From: Thamnaconus septentrionalis | Taxonomy: Eukaryota; Chordata; Actinopteri; Tetraodontiformes; Monacanthidae | NCBI GenBank assembly: GCA_009823395.1 | Contig: CM020517.1 | Coordinates: 10,505,501-10,569,500 of the forward strand | DNA: 64,000 bases | Direction: 5' to 3' | In this document: positions 38,701 through 52,020 of the stretch, piece by piece | Position numbering within the stretch: the first letter of the stretch is position 1 | Layout: the number at the start of each line of letters is the position of its first letter | Notes under the pieces: generated by a model | What the model was told of the DNA's origin: nothing | Database searches by the model: none | The model's input: the letters and a program-made list of their open reading frames with translations, nothing else | Program-made: the position numbers and the translations under genes

Positions 38701-40742
38701 CTTTGTTGCCCCTCTGTCCGAACACTAAATAGACATTTTCAGTCACGTGGATAAAAATGGGAAACAAGCTAGATAGTGCTGTTTTTATTGTGGAGAAATC
38801 ATTCAGACATGAGACATATGATCCCTACAGGGGTTTGATAAGTCCAAACACCATGCTGGTAGGAATGAAGAGCCATAAGCTTAATATGTGCATATCTAAA
38901 TCAACACTGATCCCCATTTTGATGTGAAACGACAGTGGAAATATGTTTGTTTGACTTTTTTTTTTTTGTACCTGCTGCCTTGTATTTGACAGACAAGACA
39001 TGCCAGCGATGCGGGGAAGTGCTGTTGCTCCAGACAGTTTGCTCACTTTCTCCTGACACGCCGGATTCCCTCCAGTTTATCGCGGCAACGCCTCGGTAGC
39101 GAAAAGGCATATCTTTGCACACGCGGCATTTCAATTAACATCTCCCATGTGCTGCACTTGTTGTGTGCGTGTCTATGTGCGAATGGGAGAAGGCGTGGAG
39201 GCGCGCAATTCGTTATGAAACAGGCCTATCATCAATCACTGTCTGCGGCAAGCATGGAGTTACCTTTTGCTTTCCACTTTGATGGGTATAATCCCAACAG
39301 AGACAGGCCGGCCCACTTGATCAAGCGCAGTGAGCCTCACAGACAGATCATATGCACCGGGGAGACTTCAATGATTGGAGAGGAGAGAAAAAAAAGAAGA
39401 AGAAGAAACCTCTCATTTAAACCAGAACCGGGACAATTTGTATTGTGATTAAGTAGACAGTGAAGTGCTTTGAATTCATGTGAGGATTGCTGCTGCTGCC
39501 GCTACTGTTGTTGTTGTTGGGGGTCTGGGATGAACACCAAATCACATGGCGAGGATAGGAAGATGCCCAGTCAGCAGGTTGAGGTGTAGATGGAGGGAGT
39601 GGATGGGATTCCAGTGAGAGATGTGTCTGACACTTGATTTTTCTAACCATGAAAGATGACAGTGCGCTGGCAGATGCCAATTTTACCTCAGATGGAGAAA
39701 AATGCCTTATTGTGCCGAATCTCGAGCTGCCTATCTGCGCCAGACTACCGTTGTCTTGAAAATCTGATGAATATTTTAACCCCCCCCCTGTGTGGTAATA
39801 AGCCCCAAAACACTGAGACACATTTGAATCACCTTCAAGTGTTCCATAATATATACCAAACCCCTTTGTTGACTTCAGCTGAGGCCTCTTCCTGAGGTAT
39901 AGGAGTCTGGAAGGATTCAGCTCAAAACAGCAGGCTCTGCTGTTTCCCACGGCGCCATGAGGTGGAGACAGAGACAGAGACGTGGCTGTGTTTCTCACTC
40001 TACCAGATCACTGTAGTGTTCCTCATTCACTGGCTGACGCTGAGGCCTCTGGAGTCTGATTCACAGGAATCCCTAAACCCCTGTGGAGTTGCTTGCTTAG
40101 GACGATTTTCAATGGGGAAAGAGACACGAGTCACAAAAATTCCCAGCCCGTCTTGTTTGCCGGCTGATTCTGCATGTACTTGTAGGGTCATATCAGTCAG
40201 TCATTTCAGCTTGACCTCACAAAACAACGCCAGTCTGGCAGGAAATGGCTGTAAAACTCCTGTCTTAACGCGTTCTCGCTCAGCCTGTGTAAAATGTAAC
40301 CTTGTTCTCGTAACCACCCCCAGACACTGGCAGTGGAGCTTTTTCTTTTTTTTTCTTTTCCCTTTTTTGTGTCCCTCCTGCGCTGCTTTCAGGGACACCT
40401 GCTTCCTCACTGCTCCTGAAGTGTAAAGTGACGACCCCTTGCAAGGCTCTGCTCTTGCGAAAGCATGGCACGTTCTCATCAAAAGCCAGACTTTGCGGAG
40501 TTCGGGATTCACAGACGTGATGAGCTAGAAAGTTGTTTTCTTTAATATATTTTTCCGAGATGTCTCGTATAAAGAGAAAATAGAGAGGAATGGGATGAAA
40601 AAGAGAAAAATTAGGAAGTGGTGTGATTCATGGCAATGTAACTTCTTATATATAAACAAATGTGTGTGTAGCCCTGATAATGACCAATGCACTTTCAATC
40701 ATCTTTTCTCAACAGGGACGCTGACGGCAGTGCGAACAAGGC

Positions 40743-40757
40743 TGCAGCACCCCCTAG
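40743..40757 (-). promoter_or_regulatory. CTCF-like motif
   Basis: The minus strand reads GCCACTAGGGGGTGC, upstream of the CpG island. Confidence 0.4.
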
Positions 40758-41289
40758 TGGCAATGAGCTGCAAAGTGGCGCAACGGTAAATTAATCTCCA
40801 GCAGAATTTCAGAATTTTAATTTCTGCTCATCTACAGTTACAGCAGTAAATGTAGCAGTGCCGAATGATTTCAGTTTAAAGCTGCTGACACGCTGCCCTT
40901 AGTTACTTGTTGATTGCATAGATACAATTTGGGTTTCATGGAATGCATCATTTTGCTATCTGAAGTAGCCCAAATTGTTCACAAACAATTTTATGATGAT
41001 GTTAGAATGACACTGGGTATTTGCCCAATATTTTAATGTGACGTCAGTGGTAGTCGGCCACCTGTACTAAATACTGTCGTTAACTGGTACAGCCGTACTG
41101 CAGCGTCATGCAGTTGCTAGCTCGAGCTCAGTGAAGCCACGCAGACCCCGACCCCTGCAGCTGTTTAACAGCGACAGTGACTACCGTCCAAAAAAACCAA
41201 ATGACTCAACGGCCGCCAAACTCTGCCAAAGTAACGTCCCCTGTGCGACACAAACTGATGCGTGTGTCATGCGCGGGTCACAGCTGCCA

Positions 41290-42330
41290 GCTAAGGCCAC
41301 GCTGCTCCCTGTTCGACTCCCCGCCTCCCCGTGACATCACCGATGACTCGCTGCCCGCTGCTCCCGGATGATGTCACCTCGGAGGAAGTAGCGCCTCCTC
41401 CCCTCCCCAACCCTCGCCCGCTGTCATCCAACCGAGGGGCGCCGGCATTGGCGGTGGCTGCTGCTGATAAGGCAGCGGCCGACTGGTGGCTGCAGGCCGT
41501 CTGGTCCGGTCGGCCGCGACCCCCTGGCTGTCATATCGCCGTGTCCTCCTGTTGACTCCTGTTCCCCGGCGCTTGAGAGGGAACAAAGATTACTCGCTGC
41601 TCGGCGGCGCCCCCTGCTCCCCCCCCCGAGCCCCGTTCACACTCACTCCTACTCTCTCTCGCTCTCTGGGGCCTCCTGATAAACTCAGTCGCCGGCTCCC
41701 ACAGGACGCAGGGACGTAGATACGTAACGCAAGCGAACGAGAGAGCCGGGATGACCTCAGCTTTTTTTTTTTTTTTCCTCTTCCCGCCTCTTGCCATCCG
41801 GGCTCCGGGGGCCCCGCCCCTCCTCTCTGCCCCGCCCTCCCCGTCCCTCTTGGTTTCCCTCTTCCCCCGAGTGAGACGAGCCCGATTTAACTCTGTTGAT
41901 TTAAATAAGATCTGTTTACATCTCGCCACCGGGCTGTAAACACGCAAAACAAGCTGCTCAATTTTTGATTGGCCCAGATGTGCTCCCATTCTGAACCTCA
42001 CGCCAGACTCGTCCCGCGTCGCTCGCACACGCGGCGCGTCGAGGTTGCCGAGCGGTTCACCGCTGTGACGCCGCCGCCGCCGCTCCTCTGCCTTTGATCT
42101 GGCGCGGACACTGCGGCGCTCGAGCGTGAACTCTGTTTCAACTCCCCGTTGCCGAACGCGCTTGGCAAATTTCACTCTTCTTTTGTTTTGTTCTTTTCTC
42201 TCCACCCCCCCACCACCGCCGCTGCCGCCTCCTCTCCCCTCCCCTCCTCCCCACCCCGCCACCCGCGGCCCACCAACGGCTGAAGGAAATTCAAAAGAAT
42301 ACCAACAGACTTTGCCTCGGCATTAAAGAA
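41290..42330 (+). promoter_or_regulatory. CpG-rich island, candidate promoter
   Basis: Clear rise in G+C and CpG compared with the AT-rich surroundings, with an inverted CCAAT box (GATTGG at 41968-41973) and pyrimidine-rich plus-strand sequence. A 243-codon minus-strand frame here is low-complexity (G/R/E-rich) and is explained by base composition. A plus-strand donor GTAAGT at 42492 suggests transcription to the right. Direction and gene identity are inferred. Confidence 0.5.
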
Positions 42331-42879
42331 AGCAAACAAGTGCAGAAACATTGCGGCTATTCCCCGGAGTCCATGTTAGTGAGCTTGCAAACACCACTGC
42401 CAGAAGTGAATTCTGGTGGAAGCCCGAGATCACTACACTATCCCCTGAGCCAGTTCAGGGATTGAGGCAGGCAGCTGCGGTGAAGAGCGGTGTAAGTGAA
42501 AAAGAAACATAAAGTCGGCTCTCGGCGGCTCCCTGCATCTGTGTCTCTCATTCTCGGCGAGAGACAAATCTCACCTTGCTACCTGCGGAGCGGATGAGGA
42601 GCCTGCGAGGAGAAAATTGCCTTTTGTGGGAGCATTAATTCAGCTGTGTACCCTGCTGTCTGAGCATCTCTGAACTCTCCCCACTGCTTCCTCCTCCTTT
42701 ATTCCTTCACTCTTCCCCTTCTTCTCTCTGTGCAGCTAGGTCCCGAGCCCCCCTCTTTTTAGTGTTATTATTTTTTTTGTTTCCCTCCCATCTCCATCAA
42801 TAACCTTCTGCTGTCTGCTGCCGAAGAATAACTTATTCCCTGCGACTCCCTCCGTCTCCCTTTAAGCTTGTTTGGATTC

Positions 42880-43035
42880 TCATTGTTTGATCTGGCTTGA
42901 TAAATAAGACAAATGCAGTTAGAAATTCATGGCCGCCCCATCTCATCAATAAATGATTAGTTTGCCACGCTCCCCAGTGATTGATAGGTTGTGTGTGCGC
43001 CGCGGATGTATTGGAACCAGATGAATTCAATACAG
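42880..43035. promoter_or_regulatory. candidate conserved non-coding element
   Basis: AT-rich core with TTCATTAATTCAG-like neighbours upstream, AATAAATGATTAG, and a PBX-like TGATTGATAGG, just downstream of the CpG island. Confidence 0.3.
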
Positions 43036-43327
43036 TAGGAGTTGCTGGTAGGGGCTTGGGGAGGGGGGCAGGTGGAGGAGGAGGAGGAGGAGGAGGAGCG
43101 CTACAAAGCACATCAACTCATGAAAAATTGAGGTCAAAGGAAAATGTAAAAGAAAAAGTGTCGAAACAAGTTTCTCTTTTTTCCCGCCCTGATGTGTTGT
43201 GTTGTCTCTCTCCTTTCCTCCTCTGTGCCGAAACCGACTGGGGGGAGAAGAGTCGATGATGAATCACAGGGAAAAACATGCCTTAATCTGCGCCCTTGCT
43301 TCCCCTCTCTTTTGTCTCCCCGTGCAG

Positions 43328-43475
43328 CTTCGCTCTCATGCCGCCTTTAAAGAGGACCTTGAGCGCGCCGCCAGCGGCCGCTCCGTGAAGGAGCGCCGCC
43401 GCCGCTGCCGCGTCGGAGACGACCAAACAGCCGCAGCAGGTGTCCAGGATCCCGGCTCTCTTCCTGGCGGGGGAG
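43328..43475 (+). other. candidate exon of an unidentified plus-strand transcript
   Basis: 148 bp bounded by a near-ideal acceptor (long C/T tract, then CCCCGTGCAG) and a donor GGGGAG/GTGAGC. One frame is open throughout (LRSHAAFKEDLERAASGRSV and on), with no recognised family. The only ATG, in another frame, gives 16 codons. It may be a non-coding RNA exon. Confidence 0.35.
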
Positions 43476-46364
43476 GTGAGCAGAGACGCTCTAAAGTCCC
43501 ACTCCTTCCTATTTCTGTCTGCCGCGCCTCCAGCAAAATCACTCCTCGCTATTAAGAAGCCTACAACTTATCACCGCCGTGCGCGCACGCGCGTACGTGT
43601 GTGTTTTGTGTGCAAAAAGGTGCGCGCATTCCGCATTCCGTCTGTACTGCTGCAGTGGCGCCGGTTTGTTGCGCGGAGCCGAATAGAGGCTCCAAGTTTT
43701 TTTCTTCTGTGAATACTAAATGCAATGGAACATCAAAAACCGTCGGGGGTAGGGGGGCTTAAATCATGGATGAATTCAATCAGGCCATTTTGTTGAATAT
43801 GAATCTAGAAAGCCTCGTTAGCTGCGGCGCACAGGGGGAAACAAAATGCTGTGATTTTTCTTTTTGCCTCCTGGTGGAGTGCGGTGATGAGAATGGCTTT
43901 TCAGTTATTCATCACAAATACTGCCAGTGAAGGATCATCAAAGTGACAGGACGCTTCCTTAAAGTTGATGGTTTTGAACGCCGCGGCCCTGTCACGTTGA
44001 AGTGACGCTACTGTAAATGAATTATGGAGACGGGGGAGCGATTGATCACGGTATGGACGCGATGAAAACTTTTGTCGCGCGATGCGAATGCAACGTCGAT
44101 GCCGCGTATTGATGTTTAACCGAAGATATCGGGGCAGCCGTGGCTTCCCGCGTGCCCTCTCATCTGCGGCAGCGCTCTAAATAAATAAATGACCTGACAG
44201 CGACATTGATCTCCTGTAAAGTTGAACAGGAAAAAAAAAAAGCAAAGGGAGAGAGGACAGGAGTGCAGCCGGGGATGGAGGGCTGTGAGGGAGTAGAGGG
44301 TGACCGAGTGTGCGGATGAATGAGACGGTGACTGCCAGCGCCGCAGGTAATTGTGATTAATCACTTTTTCTCAGAGGGCAGCGTGTTGAGCCTGCAAGGG
44401 GGCGGAGTGGGGAAAGAGTGAAGTGAGGGGGCCAGGAGCGGTGGAGGTGCAGGAAGCCGGCCGACCAGAGGTGGACCTCGGAATTGATCAGGTGCAGCAC
44501 TGCAGAAAGCCCAAGTCTTTAGCAAGCAGCCTGGCCCGCGTGTTTCTGACAGGAAGTGAGAATGGATTCCACTCAGTAAACGCTGTTATCACAAGGTGAA
44601 CTGTGGCAACCTTGACAGGTGTGTTGTGTATTTTTCCAATGTCTTTTTTTTTCCTTTTTGGTGCTTTTATGGTTTTGGACTGCAACTTGAGGAGAGGTTT
44701 TTTTTAATACATGCATTGCTCAGTGGCTGGAATGGCTGGACAAGTTTTCTTCCCTCTTCTAAACCAACAACATGCAATAATATTATCTGTTCAGCATGAC
44801 AACTGACATTAACAATGTTGAAATTATGCTTTTTCTGTCAATCTTTCTGTAATTAGTTCAAACCCTGGCGTTTTTGAAAAGACTGCAGCGATTTACAAAA
44901 CATTTGCCCATAAATCAAACCTCGCGTTTGCGGTTTAATGATTTTCACTATCAAATGCAACTGCGGCAGCCAGACAAACATCAATTGTTGCCCCTGACAA
45001 AACAATATTGTTTTGAAATGTTGAACCCACAGGCCAAAGCCAGTTTGATGGCAGATATATTGTGCTTTTGCAGGGACTTGGTCTGTGTGTTATTCAGCTG
45101 AAAGACAAAACACTGAATAAAAATAATATGTTTCTGCACTCAGAAGTGACATAAATTTTTAAATATGAACTGCAGTCAGCAGAGCAAGCACAGCACAGTG
45201 CAGTCTGAGCCGAGGGGAGGATCCTGTTTTCTCCGTCCTGGCTCTCTCTGTGATTCAGGGACTCTTGTCCGACGCGGTGGAAATTTTCACCTGCAGGTTC
45301 AATTGGCGTTGGGATGAGGTAGCCGGCAATTGGCCCCTTACCAACAATTATGGCCATCGCCATTTTCATAATTGCATAAGAGCAGCTTGACGAAGCGCTG
45401 GAGGGAACTGCGGCACCTTTTTGTCTCTCAGTCAAAGTGGTACTATCAAGGTTTCAGTCACGCCGGTGTCGCAGGTACCGACTGTGACCTGTTTTGCTGT
45501 GCTCATCTCCAGCCAGAGTCGCTGTGCACACGAGCGCCCTTGATCTTTGAAAATCTGCGTTCAGGGCAGAGCCTCGTCTCAGTGTGGGGCTGCGTTTGAT
45601 AACCGTCCTCCCCTCTGTTTATCACGCTCGCTCGCAGTGACTGAGGGGAGTCGGAATGTGAGTACAGATGTTTCTCCACGGATCCGTGCCTCCCAGAAAT
45701 TGCGCTCATTTAAATACGCTTATTTTTTGCTCTAATAATCCTCCAGGGACAACAATATGAAGCGGCGGCACCGTGATGAATGCGCACAATAGTTAGGTGA
45801 TATTACTATTCCGAGCAATTTCGTCTCAGCTCTGGAACGAGAGGATATTGAGTCTTATTTAAGCAATCAATAATCTCCAACATTTTGTTTTAATGAAAAC
45901 TATAATTCCAAGGAGTGGCAATTACACCGCGGGGGGAATGTTTTTGTATCCTGACGATTTTTTGCTGCCGTGCGCACTTTTGTAATAAAGATATTCTTAT
46001 CGGGGGGTAATTATTGACTACTGGGGGCCAGTTATGACCCTGGCTAAAGACCTCATCAATAGCTTCATTCATTACTTATTGCTTTGAGTCATCCTGCGAA
46101 TGTTGCTGATTCAGATCATCTATAGATTCCAGGGGAAAGGCCATTAGATAAGGAGAATAATAATGAAAAACAATGGTAATCCCTATTTTGCGCTCAGCTT
46201 AAGTTTTAATGAGCGTCCCCTTCGACTTTGTGCACTTGGCCGGCTGGCGACAGAGAGCATCGCCACGGAGGTGAGAGTCTAGACGGCAAAATGTAACTTG
46301 CCTCTTTATCTCCTCAATTTTTGGACCATTTGGTTCCACAGTGTGTGTTTACCTCTTTTGTCAG

Positions 46365-46424
46365 AAAACAGTTTTAATAGGTCTGCGAAAAGCCGTCGAC
46401 GCCCCGCAGATGAAGACGGTTCAG
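46365..46424 (+). other. candidate small exon of the same transcript
   Basis: 60 bp between acceptor CCTCTTTTGTCAG and donor TTCAG/GTGAGG. The frame stays open when joined to 43328-43475, but that is weak support for so short a piece. Confidence 0.25.
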
Positions 46425-46650
46425 GTGAGGCCGCTCGCCAAACGCCTCCTCATTAAACCTCACAGTTGTGTCCACCTCTTACTTTTAAGCCGGACCAACA
46501 CAGCGCTGCTCAGACGGCCGTGAGTAATAACGACGACTCACCACACTGACGTGACTCATGCTTGAAGTTTGGACAGACTCCACCCCTTATGCCCCGTTCC
46601 CCATCCCCATGCCCCGGTGTGCCCTCGTGCACGCTCGCGCGCGCATCAGA

Positions 46651-46740
46651 TATTGATGGCCGAATTCAATTACATGATTACAATTTCAGGCCGAGCCTTA
46701 AATGATTTATTGCATTGAATTTAAATAGTGAATACATTTG
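46651..46740. promoter_or_regulatory. candidate conserved non-coding element
   Basis: TTCAATTACATGATTACAAT and TTAAATGATTTATTGCATTG form a compact homeodomain/POU-like cluster between CpG-rich stretches. Confidence 0.3.
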
Positions 46741-49700
46741 CAGACAGTGCACCAGCGAGGCGGCTAGCGCGAGCGTTATTGACCTGCGCGGTCCAGGCCA
46801 AATAAAGAATAACGAGATTCAGCATCCCTGCCAAGTGGAGACGTCCGTCGGGAGTGAAGGCAGGACATCGCTGAGGAGCCGAGGATGGCGGCCGGCGGCC
46901 TGGCGCGCATTTATCAAAGCTCGCTTTCTCGCCATCGCCCGACTGACGTCTGTCGGGCTCCGCGAAGGTTGGCGTTTCCTTTTTCTGAGCGCGCTCCGTT
47001 TAGAGGCGTTTGATTGATTCTGCCGCGTTGGGGGCGTCGGGCTCGGGCGGGAAAACGCCGTCGCAGGCATTGTGCTCGCGGGAAACGCGGGTGGATTTGC
47101 GACGCTCCGACGTGGCCGCGCGTTTACAACCATTTGTTTTGATTTAACAATATCGGCTGGTTTATCAACTAGTCAGCTAAGCATTTTTTCTTAATTAATA
47201 TTGTTAGAAATGCCAATACGGCGTGGTGCGCTTGATCCACGGTCTTCCTCTCCCTAAGAATTTTGTGATAATAAAATCGAACGGCCATCGACCGCCGTAT
47301 TGATCCGTCCCTTTTCCTTTCCCAATGCAGGTCCATTTCATTTGTCTTCCCACTTGTTTTTCCTCCTGCTCCTATTCCCCTGAAGCCGGGGTTAGCCACT
47401 TCAAAGGCCCCCCTCTCCCCACGCAAGGTCAACTATAATCAACTTCGGGCAATGTCACCGCCTCACGTTCGCCGAGAGCGGGGGACAGGCGGACGACTCC
47501 TCTGGGCTTTTAAGGACCTACTGCATTATACCATTCAATTACTGTTCATTAGACAGTGCACAGCCATTAATCAGACGGAGATGTTCTGCTAGTCCTCATC
47601 GGGGACGAGCGGCCGGGGAAATTTATTCCGGCTTCCTGTCTGTTTGGAGAAGACACTGTGCAAAGTACTGAAGCTCTCAACCTACTGCTACTCCTGGCCT
47701 GGCTTTTCCCGACCCGGCCCGGCCCGGCATGGCCCTCCCAGCGTGAAGAACTCTGCTTCACGTCGGCCTCATCACGGAGTTCTGAGAAACATGGGCTTTG
47801 TCAGAGATTTACAGCGTGTGTGGGAGAGTATTACGAATCTGATATATCACCACGGCGGGAGGTGGTTGACAGATTTACCGATTTTAGAGCTGCATATGCA
47901 TTGGATGTGACTGGATGATGATATGAGAAACTGATTTATCTTCTCCGGGAGGTTAAAGAGAGGGAGGCGTCTTCCGAACCTGGCGGAGCACGGTCACGGA
48001 TGTCCCGCTTCTTCAAGGGTAGGTCCATCAAAGCGTAAAGCGCGGCGGCGGTGGCCGCTGGCGGCGGACCCCCCCTCGCCGTTCCCCTCCGCAGCACCTA
48101 ATGCACCCATAAAGCGGCCGCTAATACACTTTGCATTACCACTTCCTCCCTCGCGCCGCCATGTCGCCGCATCGGCAACCACCTCTCAACATCTGGGGGA
48201 GCTTCACGCCATGCTTTATGGACGCCATCTGCTTGAGTGGGGGCTTTTTTTTCCACCGCCTCACCCATCTCGGATGACTCCCTTTGCCTCGGAAGCACCT
48301 GCTCGTCGAGGTGCGGCGGGCTGGTGGCTCGTCGTTTTTCACCGCGCTGCACGCAACTCAGCGCCGTTTGTAATTTGGAGCCACTCGGCCAGAATGAGAG
48401 ATTTCACCAGGATGTACTGTGGTGTGAAAGGACATATTTGGAATTGCGTCGCACCCTTCAGATTTTTACGAGGCCGGTCTTCTTAGTAAAACGCCTTAAG
48501 TTTGCAGGCAGGCTATCCAGTTAAAACACTTGATTAGGTTAACTAGACACACGGTTGCAACAACTATACCCATGAGACGCATGTCATCGGGGGGATTCAG
48601 GTCACATGAGGAAGTATTTGGAATTATTTGAAGAAGGAACTTTTAAACAGCTGTAGAAGGAATCGGTCACATGACACAGCACCATATGTGTTGGCAGAGG
48701 GGTCTGTGACATATTTAAGTATTAAAAAAGGATGACATATCAGTGAGATATCAATGACGTAAGGTTGAAAAGACCAAAATATCACAATGCTGTGATGTAA
48801 GAAGAGGAAACTTTATTTTTTTTGTCTTGTCCTGTCGTTTTCTGAAATAACCCCAAAGTTTTGTGTGAATCCAACCAACTTAAACTTGAATCTTCATTGC
48901 TTTGTTGTGTGTGGGGTGGCTGTGCCATTCAGCCGCTTCAAACAATTTGGTTCTAACTGCCTCCAAATCATAATGGTTCGGGGGCCCGGCCAGAGTTTTT
49001 CTTTTTTTCCCCGCCACCATCTTAACAGGTTCCTAAGTAAGAAATTCCAAAGGTGACCAGGTGGGGGTGGCCTGCAAATCCCTGCACGTGGTTATTGGCA
49101 CCTGCCCTTCAATTTAAGCTTCGCCCTTTGCGTATGACACCAGGGGGGGAGAGTCGGTGCACCCAGCTAACAGCAGGGCCGGCCAACCTCACTCGAGCGC
49201 CGCTGGTGCCAAAATAACAAGGACACAACAACACCTGCGTACATGCAGATAATCCGTCGAAGGTTGTTTTCGTCATGCACTTGCGGGTGATTCGTACATT
49301 CATACGCGTGTTGTCCCTCAACGTATATGATATTGACGGCGGCGCTGGTGGAAGTCCCGCCATGTGCATGCCCTGCCTCTGCAGGGGGGCATTTGAGAAT
49401 AAATAGCAGCTCGTCATTGCTTGTGGACTGTGGACCTTCTCTATTCATTTTTCTGTCCCTCTTGCATTATGATGCCGCCGCCTATGAGCGTTTATGCGTC
49501 TTTCATGGCTCGCGCACCCATCTCCCACTGTAGATCTGCAGATGACACGGATGCACAGAAGCTCCAGCGCGACACCCGGAGCTGCTGTTGAGTGATGCGG
49601 GATGCCGAAAAGGTAAAACGACAGTGATCTCTCGATCTCGATCCAGAAGCTGTCTGTCACCCGCCTCGCGTCAGGACGGCACCACCTCGGTGCCACTTCC

Positions 49701-51639
49701 ATCCAGGAAGAAGAGGAGACAAGAAGATGGAATACGAGGAGAGGAAATGGGAAATATCAGCGAGCTTGCCGAGGCATCTTTAATACCTTTTAACTGGCGG
49801 TGCCGCATCTCGACATTGACCGTGTGTGAAAACAGGAGACACCACTGGCTCCAGTTTGGATGAGATTCTCCTTCAAAAGTTATTGGCACCATATACAATG
49901 GCCTTGTAATTTATGGCAAGCGTTAGGGCCTCTGACAGAAGTTGTAAAGCATCTTGACTGATCGGGCCGATGTGAGATGTGTGCAGTCGTGGCATATTGT
50001 CGCCGGCATGTGAGCGCGTGGCACGCCGAGAGTTGCCGGGCTTCGCTCTGTCACAGATAAATTACTCGCCACAGTCAAATTAAGTTGTTGTAAATCACCC
50101 CGGCGGACCCGCGGCTGGTCCTGAGTGACGACCTTTACGCCTATTTGACTTTAAGTCTTATTTATGTTAATCACGTCTGTCTTGTGCCGACGGTAAAATT
50201 GTGTCGCATCCCGTGAGGTCATTGTTTTGCAGTGCAACGTGACGGGAGAGAAAAACACCCTGGTGATGTTTACGGCAAAGTGTATGACTAGTCTAAAGAC
50301 CCTTTTCTATAGAAACATTTTTAAACTTCCTTAAGCTGTGAAAAGTTAATACAACTGTTTGACTATAAAGATAATGAGAAATATCTAATTGCTTTGACTG
50401 GCAATGCCAAGTACCTGAAACATTGGGGAGCTGCACTACGGAAGAGGATTAGGGCTATAAGAAGGGGAAAGAAATTAAGATAAATATATTTTTTTTATGT
50501 TTCCAATTCGTGAATAAAATTGAAATTTTGCAATTAATATCAACGTGAAGTAAGTCAAAATGTCAAAAACACACCAGAAAGGTAATCTGCCCTTTGTGAT
50601 GCAACAAGCAAATCGAATTGAAACCACAAACCTCCTGCTGAGAGATGACAGTGCTAATCGTTGCACACAAAATCTGGAGATGTGTATATATAGTATATTG
50701 TACTTCAGTACATGTATGTTCAATGAGTTTTCAATGCAGCACAATGATTAAATCAAACAATAGGATTTTGTGTAAAAGACGTCCCTGGGAATAGTTTCCG
50801 AAGAAGCAGAATGGCTTTTTATTCCTGTCAGAGGGAAATGCATGTTTTGTTTATTCTAATATATTTCCGCTCCTCCGTCATCATAATGCAAGTCAGGAAA
50901 GGCCTTCAAAAGGCACCGCGCTCCCTATGGCCATCGTCTCCTCCTCTGGCTTTACATCAGCGGGGTGAAAAGATAATGAGCTTTGAAGACGGCGTGTCAA
51001 AATATGAGGCTTTGTGACGCGGAGGCGGCGTTGGCGTGTTCACCCTTCCCCCCACCCCGCGCCCCCCTCACCGCACTCCAGACGCTGGCCTCTGTGAAGT
51101 ACGCCACTGCCCAGTTACACATTAGCTTTGATTGCTGGTTTGCTGTGCTCGCAGCGCCCGTAGCTTTGAACCACGTCTCCAGATGAAAGCCAACCTCGTC
51201 CTCGCCTTGTCCACTGCAGGCTGCCACTGCCGCTGTTTATTTGCTATGGATGGCATCAAGAGCTCAGAGACACCCCCCCCACCCCCACCCCACTTCTCTT
51301 TCATACTACTGTATCATGCTGGATTGAGCATTATGTATAATTTATCATACAATACATCCCCAGACAGTGGCCGCTCTCAGTGCCTTTCTAATTCAAAGCC
51401 CTGTTTTGTTTTTTTTGTTTGTGCTCCATCTTGAGCCTGGTCATTTGCGCGCCGCCGCAAAGGTGCTTCTTTCTCGCGTACTTTATATCTGGCGGTTTCC
51501 TGGGGGAGGCTGCTGCCGCCGTTCTTTCCTCCTACCAGTGTTGGACCGCTAAAGACTAGACGCCTCCAGGAGCCAGCTGCCGCTGTATAAGATGAAACAG
51601 TGTTATAAACCAAATAAAAATGTCTTGCCTCTTGACAGC

Positions 51640-52020
51640 CCCACCGTGAATATATAGCCTCCTATTTCAGTGAATATATTGCATAATTATGTACGGTTAT
51701 GAATATTGCATGGAGCCTCACACTGAGTGCATGGTAAGATGCCTAATTGCGCAGTTTAATTATTAAGAAGCAAAGGTCCTGAGCGGGTTTTGTGCAAAGC
51801 ACTTTTGATAAATTATTATTTTTTTTGCAGTTTTTTTTTTCTTCTTCTTCTGATGAATTATTTTGGAGCCTTTGCGTCTAATCAGCGGGCGTAGTGGACG
51901 GCCGTAACTGCTCTTGAGAGAGACTTATCTTCCCACGGAGAGGAATTACTATGCTGATTAAATCTGCCGAAATCAACTAATAACTTAATGATATTGGAGT
52001 GGATCAAAAGCATGAATCAC
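51640..52020. promoter_or_regulatory. candidate conserved non-coding element
   Basis: POU-like TATTGCATAATTATG and GAATATTGCATG, homeodomain-like CCTAATTGCGC and TTAATTATTAAG, then a second block with GCTGATTAAATC. No coding frame. Confidence 0.3.

Noticed and set aside
39417..39998. 193-codon open frame on the minus strand
   Set aside because: No domain, no recognisable homology, no splice context and AT/TG-rich low-complexity ends; most likely chance.
41531..42262. 243-codon open frame on the minus strand
   Set aside because: It lies in a CpG island and is G/R/E-rich, low-complexity and unlike any family I know. Stop codons are rare there because of base composition.
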